Part shown: one piece after another, positions 22,717 to 35,502 of the stretch | How positions within the stretch are numbered: position 1 is the stretch's first letter | Layout: each line of letters opens with the position of its first letter | DNA from: Ganoderma boninense | Lineage: Eukaryota; Basidiomycota; Agaricomycetes; Polyporales; Polyporaceae | NCBI GenBank assembly: GCA_002900995.3 | Contig: CM035307.1 | Span: 2,418,001 to 2,482,000, forward strand | DNA: 64,000 nt | Direction of reading: 5' to 3' | The notes under the pieces: generated by a model | What the model was told of the DNA's origin: nothing | Databases searched by the model: none | The model's input: only the letters and a program-made list of their open reading frames with translations | Position numbers and translations under genes: made by a program

Positions 22717-25700
22717 TTATGAACGCTCTACGATGCCTTGGATGTAACCCACGCGCAAGAAGTAATCTCGAAGGCCCTCGCGAATCTCTGGCGCCATTTC
22801 TCTTGAAAGAAGCTCAGTCGCCAGCGGGTAAATGGCAGGAAGGTATCTTGTGAACTGTCGAAACAAATGAGATAAGCAACTTCCGCGCCGGTAAAGGAGA
22901 GCACATACCGCTTTGTCATCGAACTTGATGAATCCTTGGAGGATTTCGGCGATGACTGGCGTCCAGGCTGCGATATTTTTGGCTTGCGAATCGAGACGCA
23001 GCTTGTTGAAGTCTTGAAGAACACCCAAACCCAGCCTGCGCGGATTCGGAATAAATAGTGGAGGGAAAGAAGACAAACGTCCCGACTTACGGCATGAGAC
23101 GTTCAGCCACTTGTGGTCGTGCTGTTTGGTGCTCAGGGCGAGGGTCGTAGTACATTCGAAGCAGCACATGCACTAATGTGGAGGCGCTGCTCGACTCTTG
23201 TTTCAACAGGTTGGGTAGGTGCTTCATGAAGCCTGCATGAAGACTATGAGAGAACATTCACGATGTCCATAAGACGAAGGTACTAACCAACTTTCCAGAG
23301 CCCGGTCCGAAGTTCTTTGTCATCATTGAACATTCGCGCAAACTGGTAACTATGGTCCAGAACGCCCATCAGGCGAAGCAAGTGTTCAGGCGGGATGGTG
23401 TTGTAGACCTCATCGTTGCGGAGCAGGTCGTTTGTTGTCTCGATAAGGAGCAGTTGCAGGACACACTTGACGATGATCTGCCGGAAGATACGACGTCGTT
23501 CATTTAGCGATATCCTCACGTCTGCCTTCGGGTTCTCGCTGTTTGGAGACAGCGGCGCCGGAACCATAGCTTGCTCGTTCGAGTCTGTGCGATTGGCGTA
23601 AGACAGTTGGATGGGAAACAAAATATAGTTGATGTACCTGGTGACTCTTGCAAGTCAGACGAGTTGCCGTCAATCTCGATACGAAGGTTCTCGTCGAACA
23701 GCTGATGAGGAGTCGTTGTCCTGAACAGCTTGACAAACGTAAGCGCTATTCGTTCCCAACGAGCTGCACTGAGCTTCTTGACGTTGCTCTCAAGCAGCTG
23801 CTGCAGACATGATGTTCCTATTCGTGCCAACGTATCGTTCTCTGCGCGATGGGATAAGCTTTTGCCTCAGAACATTGCTCACTTGACACACCTTGGCAAA
23901 TGCAGACGCAAAGCAGGTCGAGCAAGCCGTCAAGGAATCGTTCCAGCGTCTCGAAGTAGAATGTGTAGAGGTCGATCAGGTTGCGTAAAGCCTGGATCAT
24001 CGTCGTCGAGAGCCACACGCTCATGTCCTCCTGAGTATTGAAGCGCGACATATCTTGACTCGACTTGAGCACCGCGAAGATCGGGAACAGTAGTTCTTGG
24101 CAAACTGTGTCCCAGAACTCGACTGGATAGGTTGAACCATACGTCTTCAGTGTGCTGAACAGGGAGTCGAGCGCTCTATGCTGGAAGTAAGTAGCCGTTA
24201 GGAACCGAAAAAGATCAAGGAGTACATACAATCGCCGCACTTCCAAATCTTCGCCGTTCATGATAACATCGTAAAAGCCAAAGAGCACTGGGAACCAGTA
24301 CTTGATCATCGGGTCATCCGTCGATGTGTGGCTCGGGTCCTTGAAGTTACAGTCGGGCGACTCCAGCATGGTTGGGATGAGCCCACGAAGCATGGCGATC
24401 GCCAGAAGGCTGATCTTCTGGTACTTGCTGACTTTGCAGAAGTCAGTGATGCATACCGTCAGATCCGCAAACGAGCCATGTCGGACGACGGAGGGGAAGT
24501 GTTCCTTGTTCAGCCGCGTTACGATCTCAAACGCTGAGTTCGCAATACGCTCTGTCGCTGCCTTGGATGCAGCGGAGAACACGGCAAACATCGTCCGCCA
24601 ACCGGACCGCAGGTTGTGTACTCGGGCTTGAATCATTTGTTGCAAGCATTGCAGCACCTGATTTTATGTAAATAACGTTTTGACAATGCAGAAGTAGCAG
24701 GCATACCATGTCGCGAATGTCTGGATTTGAGTTGTGGATCATGGTGTACTCAAATGGCCGCAAGAAGTCCTTCTGGAACTTGAAGTGAGGCAACTCCTCC
24801 TTTTCCAGGAAAGCGCATAGCCAACTGGCGCAGTGCATCAAGTGCGAAGAAGCCGACATGGGGGTTCTTGTGACAACAAACTTGGTTGAAGTGCTCGCCA
24901 AGGATCTCCCACATGCCAGACCACTCCAGGCGGATACGGTTCATGTTGTAGTACGAGATCTCGACCAGCTTCTGCAAGCTGAACAATCGGGGGTGTTGCG
25001 AGATGCCGGATGACTGAATTTCCTCCCACGAGACATCGCACAGGGCGCGAACGAAGTCGACGATCGCCGTCTACAAGAGCACGTTAAACACCAACGACGA
25101 TACGCATTCAGTTGACAAACTCACTCCGGAAAGATAATGGCTAAGCGAAAAGACCATATCCGCGGCGACCGTGATATGCGTCGATCGACTCTCGTTAGCC
25201 AGCTCCTCTGTAGGTGGTTTGCGCACACGACTACAGGATGGTATGCGGGTCAGAAAGCAAGGAAGAGATGTCGATCAATAAACAGTGTCTCACCCCTTCT
25301 TTCCCGCATCGGGAACCTCAACTCCACTGCTAATAAGCTGCATATGCTCCAGCTGGCTGACGCAAGTGAGCACCTCCCGCCAGGACCCCTTCAGTTGGTT
25401 GCCTTCAGTGACCGCGACGTCGAGCAGGGTCTTGATCGCCTCCATGTTCTTCGTCTTCATCTCGCCCAAGTTGTTGAGGAACGTGAACTTCCCGAGGGTG
25501 CTGATGAACGCGTTCCGTTCTAGCTCGAGATCGAAGAAGCAGACGGCGTGGATGGCGGCCTTAAACCCATCCAGACAGAGTACGACGATCTCAAGGTCGT
25601 CAGTGTCCTGCAAGGGGACCGGAGAGACCCGCTAGGAAAGGTATCCAGGCTACCTCAAACATTGGACGGACATGGATGAAGTGCGAGGCGCTGAAGAACT

Positions 25701-28700
25701 GGTCGGTCCCCTTTGTGCTCTTCCGTTGCGACCGCATGAGTGTACGGAAGAGAGCCTATACGCCACTGTCAGTGAGACACCTCACATACTGGCAGGGGGC
25801 GGTACGTACTTCGGTCTTGTTCGCCATGTTGTTCGACTGCAGCATATACTGCTCTTTCTGCAGATCTCGACCGACGGTAGCCAGCACGCCCGCGATACCA
25901 GGACCCGGTGTGATGACTGTGGGCGCCTCGATCTCGTCCTTCATGCGGATCTCGTTGTTCACAATATCGTCATAGATCGCGGTCAGGAAATCCTCAGGCA
26001 AGTCCTGTCCGTCATTGATGCCACGGTTGTTTGCAATGAAGCCCTGCTTCGTCATCCGGACCTTGATTTGTCGGCTGTGAGCGTCCGTGTTGAGCATAAT
26101 GGTTGAGAACGCCAGAACGTAAGGGGTATCTGTCCGGAAACGAGGTAAACATCGGTAATCATTGGTGATGTAGAAATCATTCGTACCAGCATTGGCAAAG
26201 AGAGTTGTAGGGTTGCCAGCGATGTAGCGTTCAGCGAACTTCAACATGAACCTGTCGATCTTCTGCGATTCACCAGGGAGACGGAAAGCCTGGAGGAACG
26301 ACCGCAAGGCGTCGATGAAGGGCATGTTGCTCAAATCCAACATATCGACGAAGGCGTGCATGATCGCGATGTTCTCCTGCTCACTGAAGAGAAATGTCAA
26401 GACCGTTCACCTCGTCGAAATATGACAACAAAACCCTACCCCTCTCCAAGGTACTCTCCGATGGCTGCCTTCGCAAGTCCATCGGTGTCCAGCAGGAACC
26501 GTGCAATGTCCTTGGGGTCGTTGCTTGGAATAAAACCGGTCTCGAGGAAGAACTCGATGCCCTGCATAAAAGTCGAAACGATCAATTTCTGAAAGCGATG
26601 AGCACTCCACGACATACCCTCTTGGGCTTAAAGTTGAACTTCTTGATACCCTCGAGCAGCGTCGTCTTCTTCTGCTTCGCACTCTCGAACTTGGACGGGT
26701 CGTCCACAAGCTCCGGCGTCTGTCCCCGGCTCAGGTCCGCACCGCCCGGGGAGAGCCGGTCCGTCGGGAGATCCGGAGTCATCACATCCCGCGGGGTTGT
26801 GGCGAGACGCGACTCCTCCGTCATGGAGCGAGTGGTCGGATCCTGCGGGTGCTCTGGGGGCGACGAGCTCGCCGTGCCCCAGGCAACGAGCGACTTGAGG
26901 ACGGAGACGAGGCACTCGAGGCCTTGCCGTCGGAGCTGCGCCTCCGAGTTGCCGATGGTGGTGGTGTCGACATTGCCTGGCACTGACAGCGCTGCGGTGC
27001 TGAACGACGGCGGTACCTGTGTCCCGTGTTGGTGCTTGTTCTGCGGCTGCAGCGACGGGCTAGTAGGGTCGTTCGACTTCTGAAGGGCGAGAGACACCGG
27101 GGAGGTCCCGATCTTCGAGATGATGTTCATGAGACTGCGCACAGTGAGCTTAGAGGTGAGAAGATGGTTAAAATGAGTGGTACATACTGTTCGTAGATGT
27201 TGTCGACGGCCTCGCTATCACAATCGTAGTTCAGGTAGATCTCGACGAGAGCTTCGGGATCCTGGGCGAGTCGTTGCAGCATACTGACGATCATAGCCTT
27301 CTGCTTCAGAGTCGAGGTCTTCATCTCCAAGATCGGTATAAAGATCTCGTGCAAGAGCACTTCGATCTCTTTCTGTATCCATGAGTGGTAAGCACTACGA
27401 AGAAAAATGGCATCATAGCATTCTAACCTTCAGCTTCGTTCGCAAGCCCGAGATGACTCTCCAGAAGATTTCAACACTGATCTCGAACACCTGAGGGACT
27501 GGGCTAACAGCGTTCCTGCTCAAGCACAAGCATAGATACTGGTTGGCTGCCTGAATGAAGGGTGTCGCCTCGTTGGATGAAGATGAATAAATTATCGCCG
27601 ACGGCGAGACGAAAATAGGCATATGCGAATTGAGGATCATGAGCACCAAGTGAAGCGAGAGCAGTTTCGATCGCATTGAATGCGACTTGAGATCGCGCTC
27701 ACTGCAACGACGTTAGCGAATTGCGATGGGCGGCCGAAGAGTCGACTTGCCTCTCGGTATTTAGAGGCTTCATCGTCAGCTTGCACAAGGCCCTGAAGAC
27801 AAGGAATGCGTCCTTTATAAAGAGGTCATTGGTCGTGAGTTGTCTGCTGGCTGGATCTCCGAGTTCCTCATCCTCGTGCACGGAACCCCCGTGCACGGAA
27901 CCCCCGGCCGCCGAACCAGAACCTTGCCTATTATCCAGTTCAGCTATGTTCGAAACACGGAAAGGCAAGGCTGCTTACGCTTCATGGTGGGTACCGTTCG
28001 GGACGCCGTCCAGCTGGCTACTCTCTTCAGTCTCAGCTAATGTCTCTTCGGCGGTGTCCGTATGGGTAGTTGAAGCCGCACTGGAAGGAGGCTCGGCGAC
28101 TCCTGCGCTAGGGTTGAACTCGAGTCGTTGGTACCGTTCACTGAAGGACTTGGCAGAGGCAACGAGCTCCGCGGAGACAAAACGAGCGAGGGCCGTTTCG
28201 ACGATTTAGCACTGTCTCCTCCACGCGCAGACAAAGTCGTAGAAGATTCGGAGTGAGGGAACCCGACCTTGCACCGTGCGAAAACATGGTTAACCATCTG
28301 AGTAAGTCCACCCTGTGCGACCATCTGGTTGACCGGATCTGCGCTCAGCAGGAAGACATTATAGACCGTTCGAACGGCTTTCAAGAGGGAAGACTGGTGG
28401 ACCAGAATGGTTGGCGAGAGGACAAGCGCAAGTAAGGCTTTGACGATCTGCAGAGACACAGTCTCTGGAGTGCTCTCGGTATGGCATGCTGTAATGGTGT
28501 GAACGACGAGGTCGACGAGAGAAGGAGCGGGCGGCGGTGCCTGAGATGAGATAGATTGACGAGAACTGGGACCCGGACCGGGGGAAGGCGGCGGAGAGGA
28601 AGGCGCATGAGAAGAGGAGGAAGACTCAGCAAAGAATGAATACGAAATGAGTTTGGAGATGCAGTCCAAACTCGCAATCATGAGCTTCTCATTTCGCGTC

Positions 28701-29552
28701 TCGCAGGCTAAGCGCAGCGGCTCGAAATATCTCTCTTGGCTTGTCTCCGCCCTGTCCCGACTTGACCATCTCCAGCGCGCGCTGAACGCTTTCGCGCAGG
28801 GGCGCGGAGCGCTTCGCCTCCTTGGATGCGGCGATTGTCTCCAGAGCTGATGAGATGAGCACAACGGAGACTGTGTGACCCTTGGCTATCGTAAGCGAGC
28901 GTTTGTGTGCCGAGTCCGTAGAGGGCCGGGCAGGGGTGCGACCGTTGGGGGTTGCGGGTCGGCTGTCGACGGAAGGCCGGCCATGCCCATTCGTGACGCG
29001 AGGGGATCCTGGAAGGACATGTGGACGTCGAGCGGCAGGAGAAGCAGGATTCGAAGGGACCGGTTTGGCGGGAGGCGTCGGAGGGGCCACACTGTCATCT
29101 GTATCTTGCGCGCGCTCTATAGAGCTTCTGACGGGCGGAATGGCGGCCTGTTCTATTTGTTCTGGCGCTGATTCGTGAACGCCATTAGGCGAGGACGTGG
29201 AAGCTTGGGGGAGAGACGTAGAGGTTTGAGATGGGGATGTGGCCGTCGCGTCATCGGTAGGAGTAGAGGGTCCATTAGCGGGCTGACCTTGTTCAGGCGG
29301 GGTTGGGGATACTGAGCGTGCTCTGTTCTCGTCAACTGGGTCCCTTAATGGGAGTATGGCCATAATGCTTGCGGGCGGTTCATCATGGGGAGGAGGCGAG
29401 GGGGGCAGAGGTATGTCGGCCGGGTAAGAGGAGTCGGAGGCATCCATGAAGAGACCGACGGAGTCGTAGAGGGGGTCGAAGCCGCCGGGTACGTGTCGGG
29501 GTCGTTGAGTCCGTCGCGGTCGCGGACGAAGAGGGCAGTGAGTTGCTGCCAT
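22717..29552 (-). CDS. SEC7: Sec7-domain ARF guanine-nucleotide exchange factor (Sec7/BIG family)
   Basis: This multi-exon gene starts at the first ATG in frame (29552, MAATHCPLRPRPR; G at -3 and +4). The N-terminus is long, Pro/Ser/Thr-rich and disordered. The dimerisation and cyclophilin-binding (DCB) region follows (SAPLRESVQRALEMVKSGQGG), then the HUS region. The catalytic Sec7 domain spans about 26600-25900: GIEFFLETGFIPSND, DIARFLLDTDGL, and FRLPGESQKIDRF with the glutamic finger, then STIMLNTDAHS and MTKQGFIANNRGINDG. C-terminal HDS-type helical regions run to YPLATELLSREM and YFLRVGYIQGIVERS with a stop at 22717. These large GEFs activate ARF1 on the trans-Golgi. The 157 bp to the divergent deoxyhypusine synthase gene must serve both promoters. 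A short direct repeat encodes GGSVHGGSVH near 27890. Confidence 0.9.
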
Positions 29553-29709
29553 CACGGGACCCGTTACCCAATTCCCCTGAGCGCAGCGATCGAGATCCAC
29601 GGGCGCTTGTCTAATCTAACGCGACTTTTGGTCCAGTTTTGGTCTCTCTTCCAATTTCCCTCCACCCGCTTTTCTTGCTGCCCTCGCCAATTCCTCCCCT
29701 GCGCGCACA

Positions 29710-31070
29710 ATGCCTTCTACAGATCCTGTGCCTACAGGGGCCTCAGCAGCGGTCCTCATGCCGTCAGAGCCCATGCCCGATTTCGCGGAGACAGTGGTGG
29801 GCCCAAACTTTGAAGACGAGATCTCTCTGCAAAATCTGCTAGCAAGCTATCGACGCATCGGCTTCCAAGCCAACAGTCTGGGGAGGGCCATTGAGATTGT
29901 TAATAAAATGGTACGCATCCACTATCCTAGTTCGTTCCCAGACTGTGGGCTAAAAATATGCCCAGCGTAAATGGCGACTGTCGGACGAGCCGGTCGCCGC
30001 AGATGAGTCCGAGGATTACCTCTCGCCGGAGGTCCGGACACAGACCAAATGCAATGTATTCCTCGGCTATACCTCCAACCTCATCTCATCCGGGCTGCGT
30101 GAGGTTATTTTATACCTCGTCAAGCACAAACATGTCAACGCGATCGTAACCACTGCCGGAGGGATCGAAGAGGACTTCATCAAGTGTCTCGGTAAGACAT
30201 ACTTGGCAGACTTCAACATGGACGGCGCAGATCTGCGAAAACGAGGCATGAACCGCATTGGTAACCTCATCGTCCCCAATGACAACTACTGCAAGTTCGA
30301 GGACTGGCTCACGCCTATCCTCGACACTATGCTCGCTGAGCAGAAGGAGACCGGGCAAGTATGGACTCCGAGCTCTTTCATCCGAAGGCTGGGCAAGGAG
30401 ATAGACAACGAAGAATCTGTATATTACTGGGCGTACAAAGTGAATAGATATTTATTCCATGTATGCTTGTCCAGGACCCGTGCTGAGTCCGCTTCGCATA
30501 GAACAACATTCCGGTCTTCTGTCCCGCGCTCACGGACGGATCCCTCGGAGATATGATATATTTCCACTCGTTCCGTAATCCCGGTCTCATTGTGGACATC
30601 GTTCAAGACATCCGGAACCTGAACGAGCTCTCGCGAAAATCCAAGAAAGCAGGAATGATCATTCTCGGAGGCGGCGTTTGCAAACATCAGATAGCGAACG
30701 CGATGCTCATTGTACGTGAATCAGCTGCCATTTGCCGACCCGTGCGTAACTGAGGTATTCGACAGCGCAACGGTGCGGACTACTCGGTGTATATCGTATG
30801 TCCCATTTGTTCATTATCAAATGCACCGCGCACTGATCCTCCCCCAGAACACCGGGCAGGAATTCGATGGCTCCGATTCCGGGGCTCGTCCAGACGAGGC
30901 CGTCTCGTGGGGCAAGATCCGAGCAGGGTCGGAATCGGTGAAGGTCTGTACAACCTGTTCAGCGACGTCAACTATGGTCTGACATATGCGTGCAGGTCTA
31001 TGCAGATGCGACACTCGTGTTCCCACTCCTTGTAGCGGCCACCTTCGCAAAACCCGAGAGCCGCCCATAA
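29710..31070 (+). CDS. DYS1: Deoxyhypusine synthase
   Basis: It transfers the aminobutyl group of spermidine to one lysine of eIF5A, the first step of hypusine formation, using NAD. The start is [16 protein letters not shown] at 29710. Conserved blocks in order: [72 protein letters not shown], then [12 protein letters not shown] with the catalytic lysine, [20 protein letters not shown] and [14 protein letters not shown]. The last exon gives [20 protein letters not shown] and a TAA at 31068-31070. Five or so short introns are needed, for example after NKM near 29910 and after WAYK near 30439. All active-site blocks appear intact. The gene converges on the 14-3-3 gene. Confidence 0.94.
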
Positions 31071-31424
31071 ACGTAAACTATGCCTCCTATAGAGATGCAA
31101 CAGCCCTGAATGGTTATGATAATAATGCAATGCATTTGAATAGCCAGGAAAGCATGTAAGGATTTGACAAGATAGCAGCAGTATGAAAACAAACGTTTCA
31201 AACCACACACACGGATACAGATGCCAACGTCAATGCAAAGTACAACTGCGTTGGATAGCGCTCCCCATGTAGTTTGCCCAAGGTCCATTCCACGAGGCCT
31301 TCCCTACTTGTGGGACCGGCCACTGTTATCAAGGATGTGGTAAAGACTCCCAAGACGGCTAGTTCAAAGAAAGAAGGGGATAAATGTGCCGATTAGCTTC
31401 GGCGGAGGAAAGACCTCGACCGGC

Positions 31425-32452
31425 TTACTCTGCGAAGCGAAGGGCAAGGATCAGTAACGTGCCCAACCTTTCCCATCGATCTGCCCGCAAGCTCGCTCAC
31501 CTTTCGAGATCTCGCCCTGCCAAAGGATGAGATCGTCTCGCATGAGTTGCAGGATCGTCAGGACGTCCTCGATGTTCGCCATTGCAACCGAGGCGTCAGA
31601 GACAGCGGCAGCGATAGCCTCGTCGAACGCGTGTTTCGCGAGGTGGCACGCGTGTTCGGGGCTCCTCATGATGTCATGGAAGTAGACGGCGAAGTTGAGG
31701 GCCAGGCCGAGGCGTGTAGGGTGCGTTGCGGGCAGAGTCGCGAGCGCGTGTTGGTATGCGGACTTGTACGCCTCGAGCGACGCCTTCGCAAGGTCCTCTC
31801 GGGAATTGAGGCGGGTGAGCTCGGCAAGATAGCGGTAGTAATCCCCTCGCCTGGTGATGGTGCAGGTGGCAAGTCAGAAATTGTCGGCTGTTCTACCAAG
31901 AACGGACGACGCACATCTTGGAATAGAAGACCTTCTCTTCCCCATTGCTCGCGGCGGGTATCAGGTACCGCTCGAGGAGGTCGACAACGTCTCTGCAGAC
32001 CTTGTCTAAATCTTTCTCAATGCGCTCCTTCTGCACGCGCATGAGCTTGACCTGGTGCCGGGAGGAGGAGAGTGCTTCCCTCTTCTGGAGTGCGTCAATC
32101 GTGCGCCAGCTCTCACGGAGATTTGCCGTTAGGTTCTTGTACGCTATCGATAGCAAATTCCGCTCGTCGATGGTGAGCTGTGCATTGTTGTCGTTTATGA
32201 TGTCTTTGAGCTGGGCGACGACGTCTTGGGAGTCCAGAAGGGCGTGCTGATCTATCTTTCGTGTCTCTAGCTCGAGAACGTAAGGCGGGACGCACCGTGA
32301 TACCGTTCGGCTTGATCGGCGACCTTTGTTAGAAACAGGCAATCGAGGCGCGAGAGGGGTACGTCCATCTGCTGGAGGTCGCCTAACGAGATGGGTGAGA
32401 GACATGCGAACACGCTGGGGTTCGCCGGTAGCTTCAGGCGCGACAAGGCCAT
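31425..32452 (-). CDS. Divergent 14-3-3 protein
   Basis: 14-3-3 proteins are dimeric, phosphopeptide-binding regulators. The start is MALSRLKLPANPSVFAC at 32452, about 30 residues longer than usual before KVADQAERYH. The first intron (GTGCGTCCC to CCCAAG) then joins to DVVAQLKDIINDNNAQ and LTIDERNLLSIAYKN. Later blocks are YLIPAASNGEEKVFYSKM, GDYYRYLAELTRLN and HPTRLGLALNFAVYFHDI. Of the phosphate-binding residues, Lys49, Arg56, Arg127 and Tyr128 equivalents are present. Differences from the highly conserved fungal form: Leu instead of Arg at position 55, and RDDLILW where RDNLTLW is usual, so the Asn that holds the bound peptide is Asp. There is no acidic tail; the end is GEISKE with a stop at 31425. 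It is probably a specialised paralog. Confidence 0.85.
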
Positions 32453-33142
32453 GGTGCCAAAGAATGGGGGGAGGGCGAGAAGCCGGTGGCCGACGCACGA
32501 GGGATATGAATGACCGCGGCTGAGGCTGGTAGGGACCCTACCTGGACCTTACTTATATGATAGCTGAAGCACAGGGCAGAGGGGAAGAGGAGGCTTGCCG
32601 CCTGAGTGTATCTACCGCGTAGGGCGCTGATAGGGAGGCAATGAGCCCATGACCGGCGCGGGAGTGTACCTTGAGATTTCGGCTCTAATATCCGCGGGGC
32701 GGACACCACGAGGCAGCGAGGTGCGCGGTGGCACGCCGTCTGCAGTTGAGTCCTCGCAGCGCTGCTACCAGAGGCGATGCCTTGGCGCTCTCCATATCAC
32801 CGCCCCTCTTTAGGCAACTGTCGTGGTTTGCGAGTGACTGCCACGCCAAGTCCGCTGGTGACCTGCCGTAAGAACACTAACCGATTTCCCTTAGGGTCAT
32901 CCTGTGCGATTTTGCCCCGTCGCTGGTACATGTCACCATGAACCCGTTCATTCAACCCCGTACACAACTTGAACCACAGTCCACGCAGTCCCAACGCCTA
33001 TGACGTCAGACCAATTAGTGACAGCGTTTCGCAAATGAAGGCATGCACAGAATGGTTGCGACCGAGGAGCAACATTGTCACAGTGGAAGCTACGTAACGC
33101 AGTACTAGCAGAACCGGCGGCACTCTCAGCCGTGTTTCAGGT
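32453..33142. other. Intergenic stretch, nothing recognised
   Basis: These 690 bp lie upstream of the 14-3-3 gene and downstream of the AA9 gene. Open frames are short and show no family features or splice structure. No repeats stand out. Confidence 0.5.
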
Positions 33143-34282
33143 TTACCCAGACCAGACAGCGCCACCGGGACTAGCACACATGTTTGAGTGAGAAAACGAT
33201 CGTAGCAGACGGGTCAATCCACTTACGCAGTGTAGCTCTGAAGGTTGTTGTAGATGTTGACCGTGATGCCGGGGTCAGAGCCTTCGTACGCGCCTGGAAG
33301 AGCGATCTTCGGTGGGTCGGCACTACCGCCGCTGGTAATCTTCACCTGAGCACAGCCGATGTACTGGAAAGCAAGAGCATGAGGGGACAAAATTGATGGG
33401 TTTTTATTTCGTTTGGATATGAAACTTACGAATTGGGCACCAGGGTAGCTCTGTGCGACGTGAAGAGCGATCTGTCAGGCCGTAAGTGTCAGAGACCACA
33501 CTGCCTCGTCCGATCCGATGTCGAGACGCTAAACTCACAATTTCAGCGCGGAGAAGGTACTCGCCGGCCGGCAGCGAAGCTGGGATCACAACACTGTGTT
33601 TGCCTGTCGCGATCGAACTGTTAGCACATGTGGTTATGATCCGGAGACGGAACAGGAAACGACACTGACCGTTGTTGGCGTTCACGACATCGGTCGCCCA
33701 CTCCTGGCTTGAGGGGTCGAGGAGACCAGAAGAGTAAATCTTCGTCCAGACGGTACCCTGACCGTCGAAGGAGGCAGCCGTGGAAGGCGCCTTCGCAACG
33801 TATACCTGGACGGGACCTTTGTGGCCACCAGAGATGGCATCCTCGCCGGTGCGCTGGTCGTGTTGGTGCCACTCAAATGTGATCTTGATGATTGTGGTGA
33901 GATAAAGACTCATAACCTGACAGGACCAGAAGCTTACATTGGTGCCCGCAGGAATGGACAGGGTCTCTACGTTTGCGCCAGAGAGACCGTTGACGTTGCA
34001 GGTGAGGTCCGTCGAGGTGACATCGGTCACCGGGTTGTTGTTTGGGGGGACACGAATGAAGTTGTTCTGCCCCTCGTCGGTCTACACCACGTTGACGGAT
34101 TGACAATCAGATCAACTTCACAGGGTCAGTTCTACTCACGGAACCATCCCAGATGTACTGCATGGTGACTGAATCGAGGGTTTAAATCAATATATGCTCT
34201 CGCCGATTTCGAGGTCAGATTCAGACTCACAGTGGGCGTTGACCGCCGCGGCCGCGGCGAGGACGGAGAGGGCAAGCTTCAT
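33143..34282 (-). CDS. Secreted AA9 lytic polysaccharide monooxygenase
   Basis: This is a copper enzyme that cleaves cellulose chains oxidatively. Exon 1 (from 34282) encodes the signal peptide [16 protein letters not shown] and then His17, which becomes the first copper-binding His of the mature enzyme. The second His lies in [29 protein letters not shown] and the family's GAQFYIGCAQV follow. The last intron sits in [11 protein letters not shown], and the TAA is at 33143-33145. Seven or so small introns cut the gene, one directly after the His codon. There is no cellulose-binding module, so this is a single-domain form. The presence of AA9 suggests a plant-biomass degrader. A TATA box lies 50 bp upstream. 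Confidence 0.92.
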
Positions 34283-34330
34283 GGCGAACGAAGGCAGCGA
34301 GCTGAGGAAGAGCCGAGCCCTCACTTCACC

Positions 34331-34336
34331 TTTATA
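34331..34336 (-). promoter_or_regulatory. TATA box of the AA9 gene
   Basis: TATAAA on the minus strand, about 50 bp upstream of the AA9 start codon, in the context GAGTATAAAGG. The spacing suits a short 5' leader and a strongly inducible gene. Confidence 0.55.
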
Positions 34337-34339
34337 CTC

Positions 34340-35502
34340 GTTGGTTCCTCGGATGCACATTGACCGTTTGCTTCGGCAGCACGAGCGAAAGCACTCGGCT
34401 TGGCAGTTTTATCGTCATTTTCCCGGAGCGTTCAGGCGACAGCGTGTCCTGACGTGGCTAGGTCTTCGGATTTTCACTAGAATCGGCTGTCGTCATCCGG
34501 AGTTACCTTACACGGCATCGGAAAGTCAGATGAGTGGGCCGCACACCCGAAGTTGAGGCGGATGGTATTGGCAAGGCTATTCGTCGGAACGCGGGTCTTC
34601 GTCATCTAGGCCAATGTGAATGATGGTGACGACCAATGCGACAGCCGGTCATCTGGCAACTGCTCTCCAAGAATCTGCCTACTCACTGCGATGGATTTGT
34701 TCTATCCCTGGGGATTGGGGGTTCAACATCAAAAGTCAAGAGACGCCATATAGGCGGGAGCTAGGAAAACTGGCGCTGCCATCCTAGACTTGTGCAGGAG
34801 AAACTATGTTCGTGAGTGATCCGACTAGTTGTGCCGGCATAGGGAGCTAGCCTGAAGACCGAGGCGAGCCAAATAACTTCGGCAAAATCCCGTCAGTGGT
34901 AAGCTAAAATAGCTCACATGTCTCGTCAGCTTTCTCAGGATTAAGTGCCTCGAGCATTCAAGGCCTCGGCTTGAATGCGACGGAGGAAGCAGACCTCGGA
35001 ATGCGCAATTGTATTGCCTCCTTCTGTCCACCCTCGCTGAGCGATCCTCGTGGGCATTGCGATGGGCCGCAAAAGTACCGCAATGCTAAGTAGTTTGTTC
35101 ATCGAGGCCTTGCCGCTCGGCCTAGGTTTCCACGGTCCATCACAGGGTTCAGCATTGCAAGCGCACGTATTGGGTGTCTCACTTACAATTCGATGCTATG
35201 TCGTCGTGACCAACGGATGAAATCCTGATTCGGGTCCCGGCCATGACGCCTGTCGCTGTCGAAGTCACCGCTCATCACCCCGGATCAGCTGTGATAGCCC
35301 TGCGTGAGTGCAGGAACACCGTGATAGAGGGGCAAACTTCCTGGTATAGTTCAAGGAAATTAACCGTTTTATCCTTCTGAATACCATCAAAGAGGCTTTT
35401 GGTATCGTTCATCGCCGTTGGCACCTTCACCTGAATTCAAATTGAACACCTAGTCCTGATCTTACACGCGGAATAGCAGACTTCTTCGGAGTTCTTTGAA
35501 CT
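34340..35502. other. Long intergenic region, nothing recognised
   Basis: About 1.16 kb between the AA9 promoter and the end of the aldo-keto reductase gene. There are only short open frames without domain features, and no inverted or tandem repeats large enough to note. Confidence 0.5.

Noticed and set aside
32200..32310. Apparent 14-residue insertion after AERYH in the 14-3-3 protein.
   Set aside because: A longer intron ending CCCAAG joins AERYH to DVVAQLK at the family's normal length.
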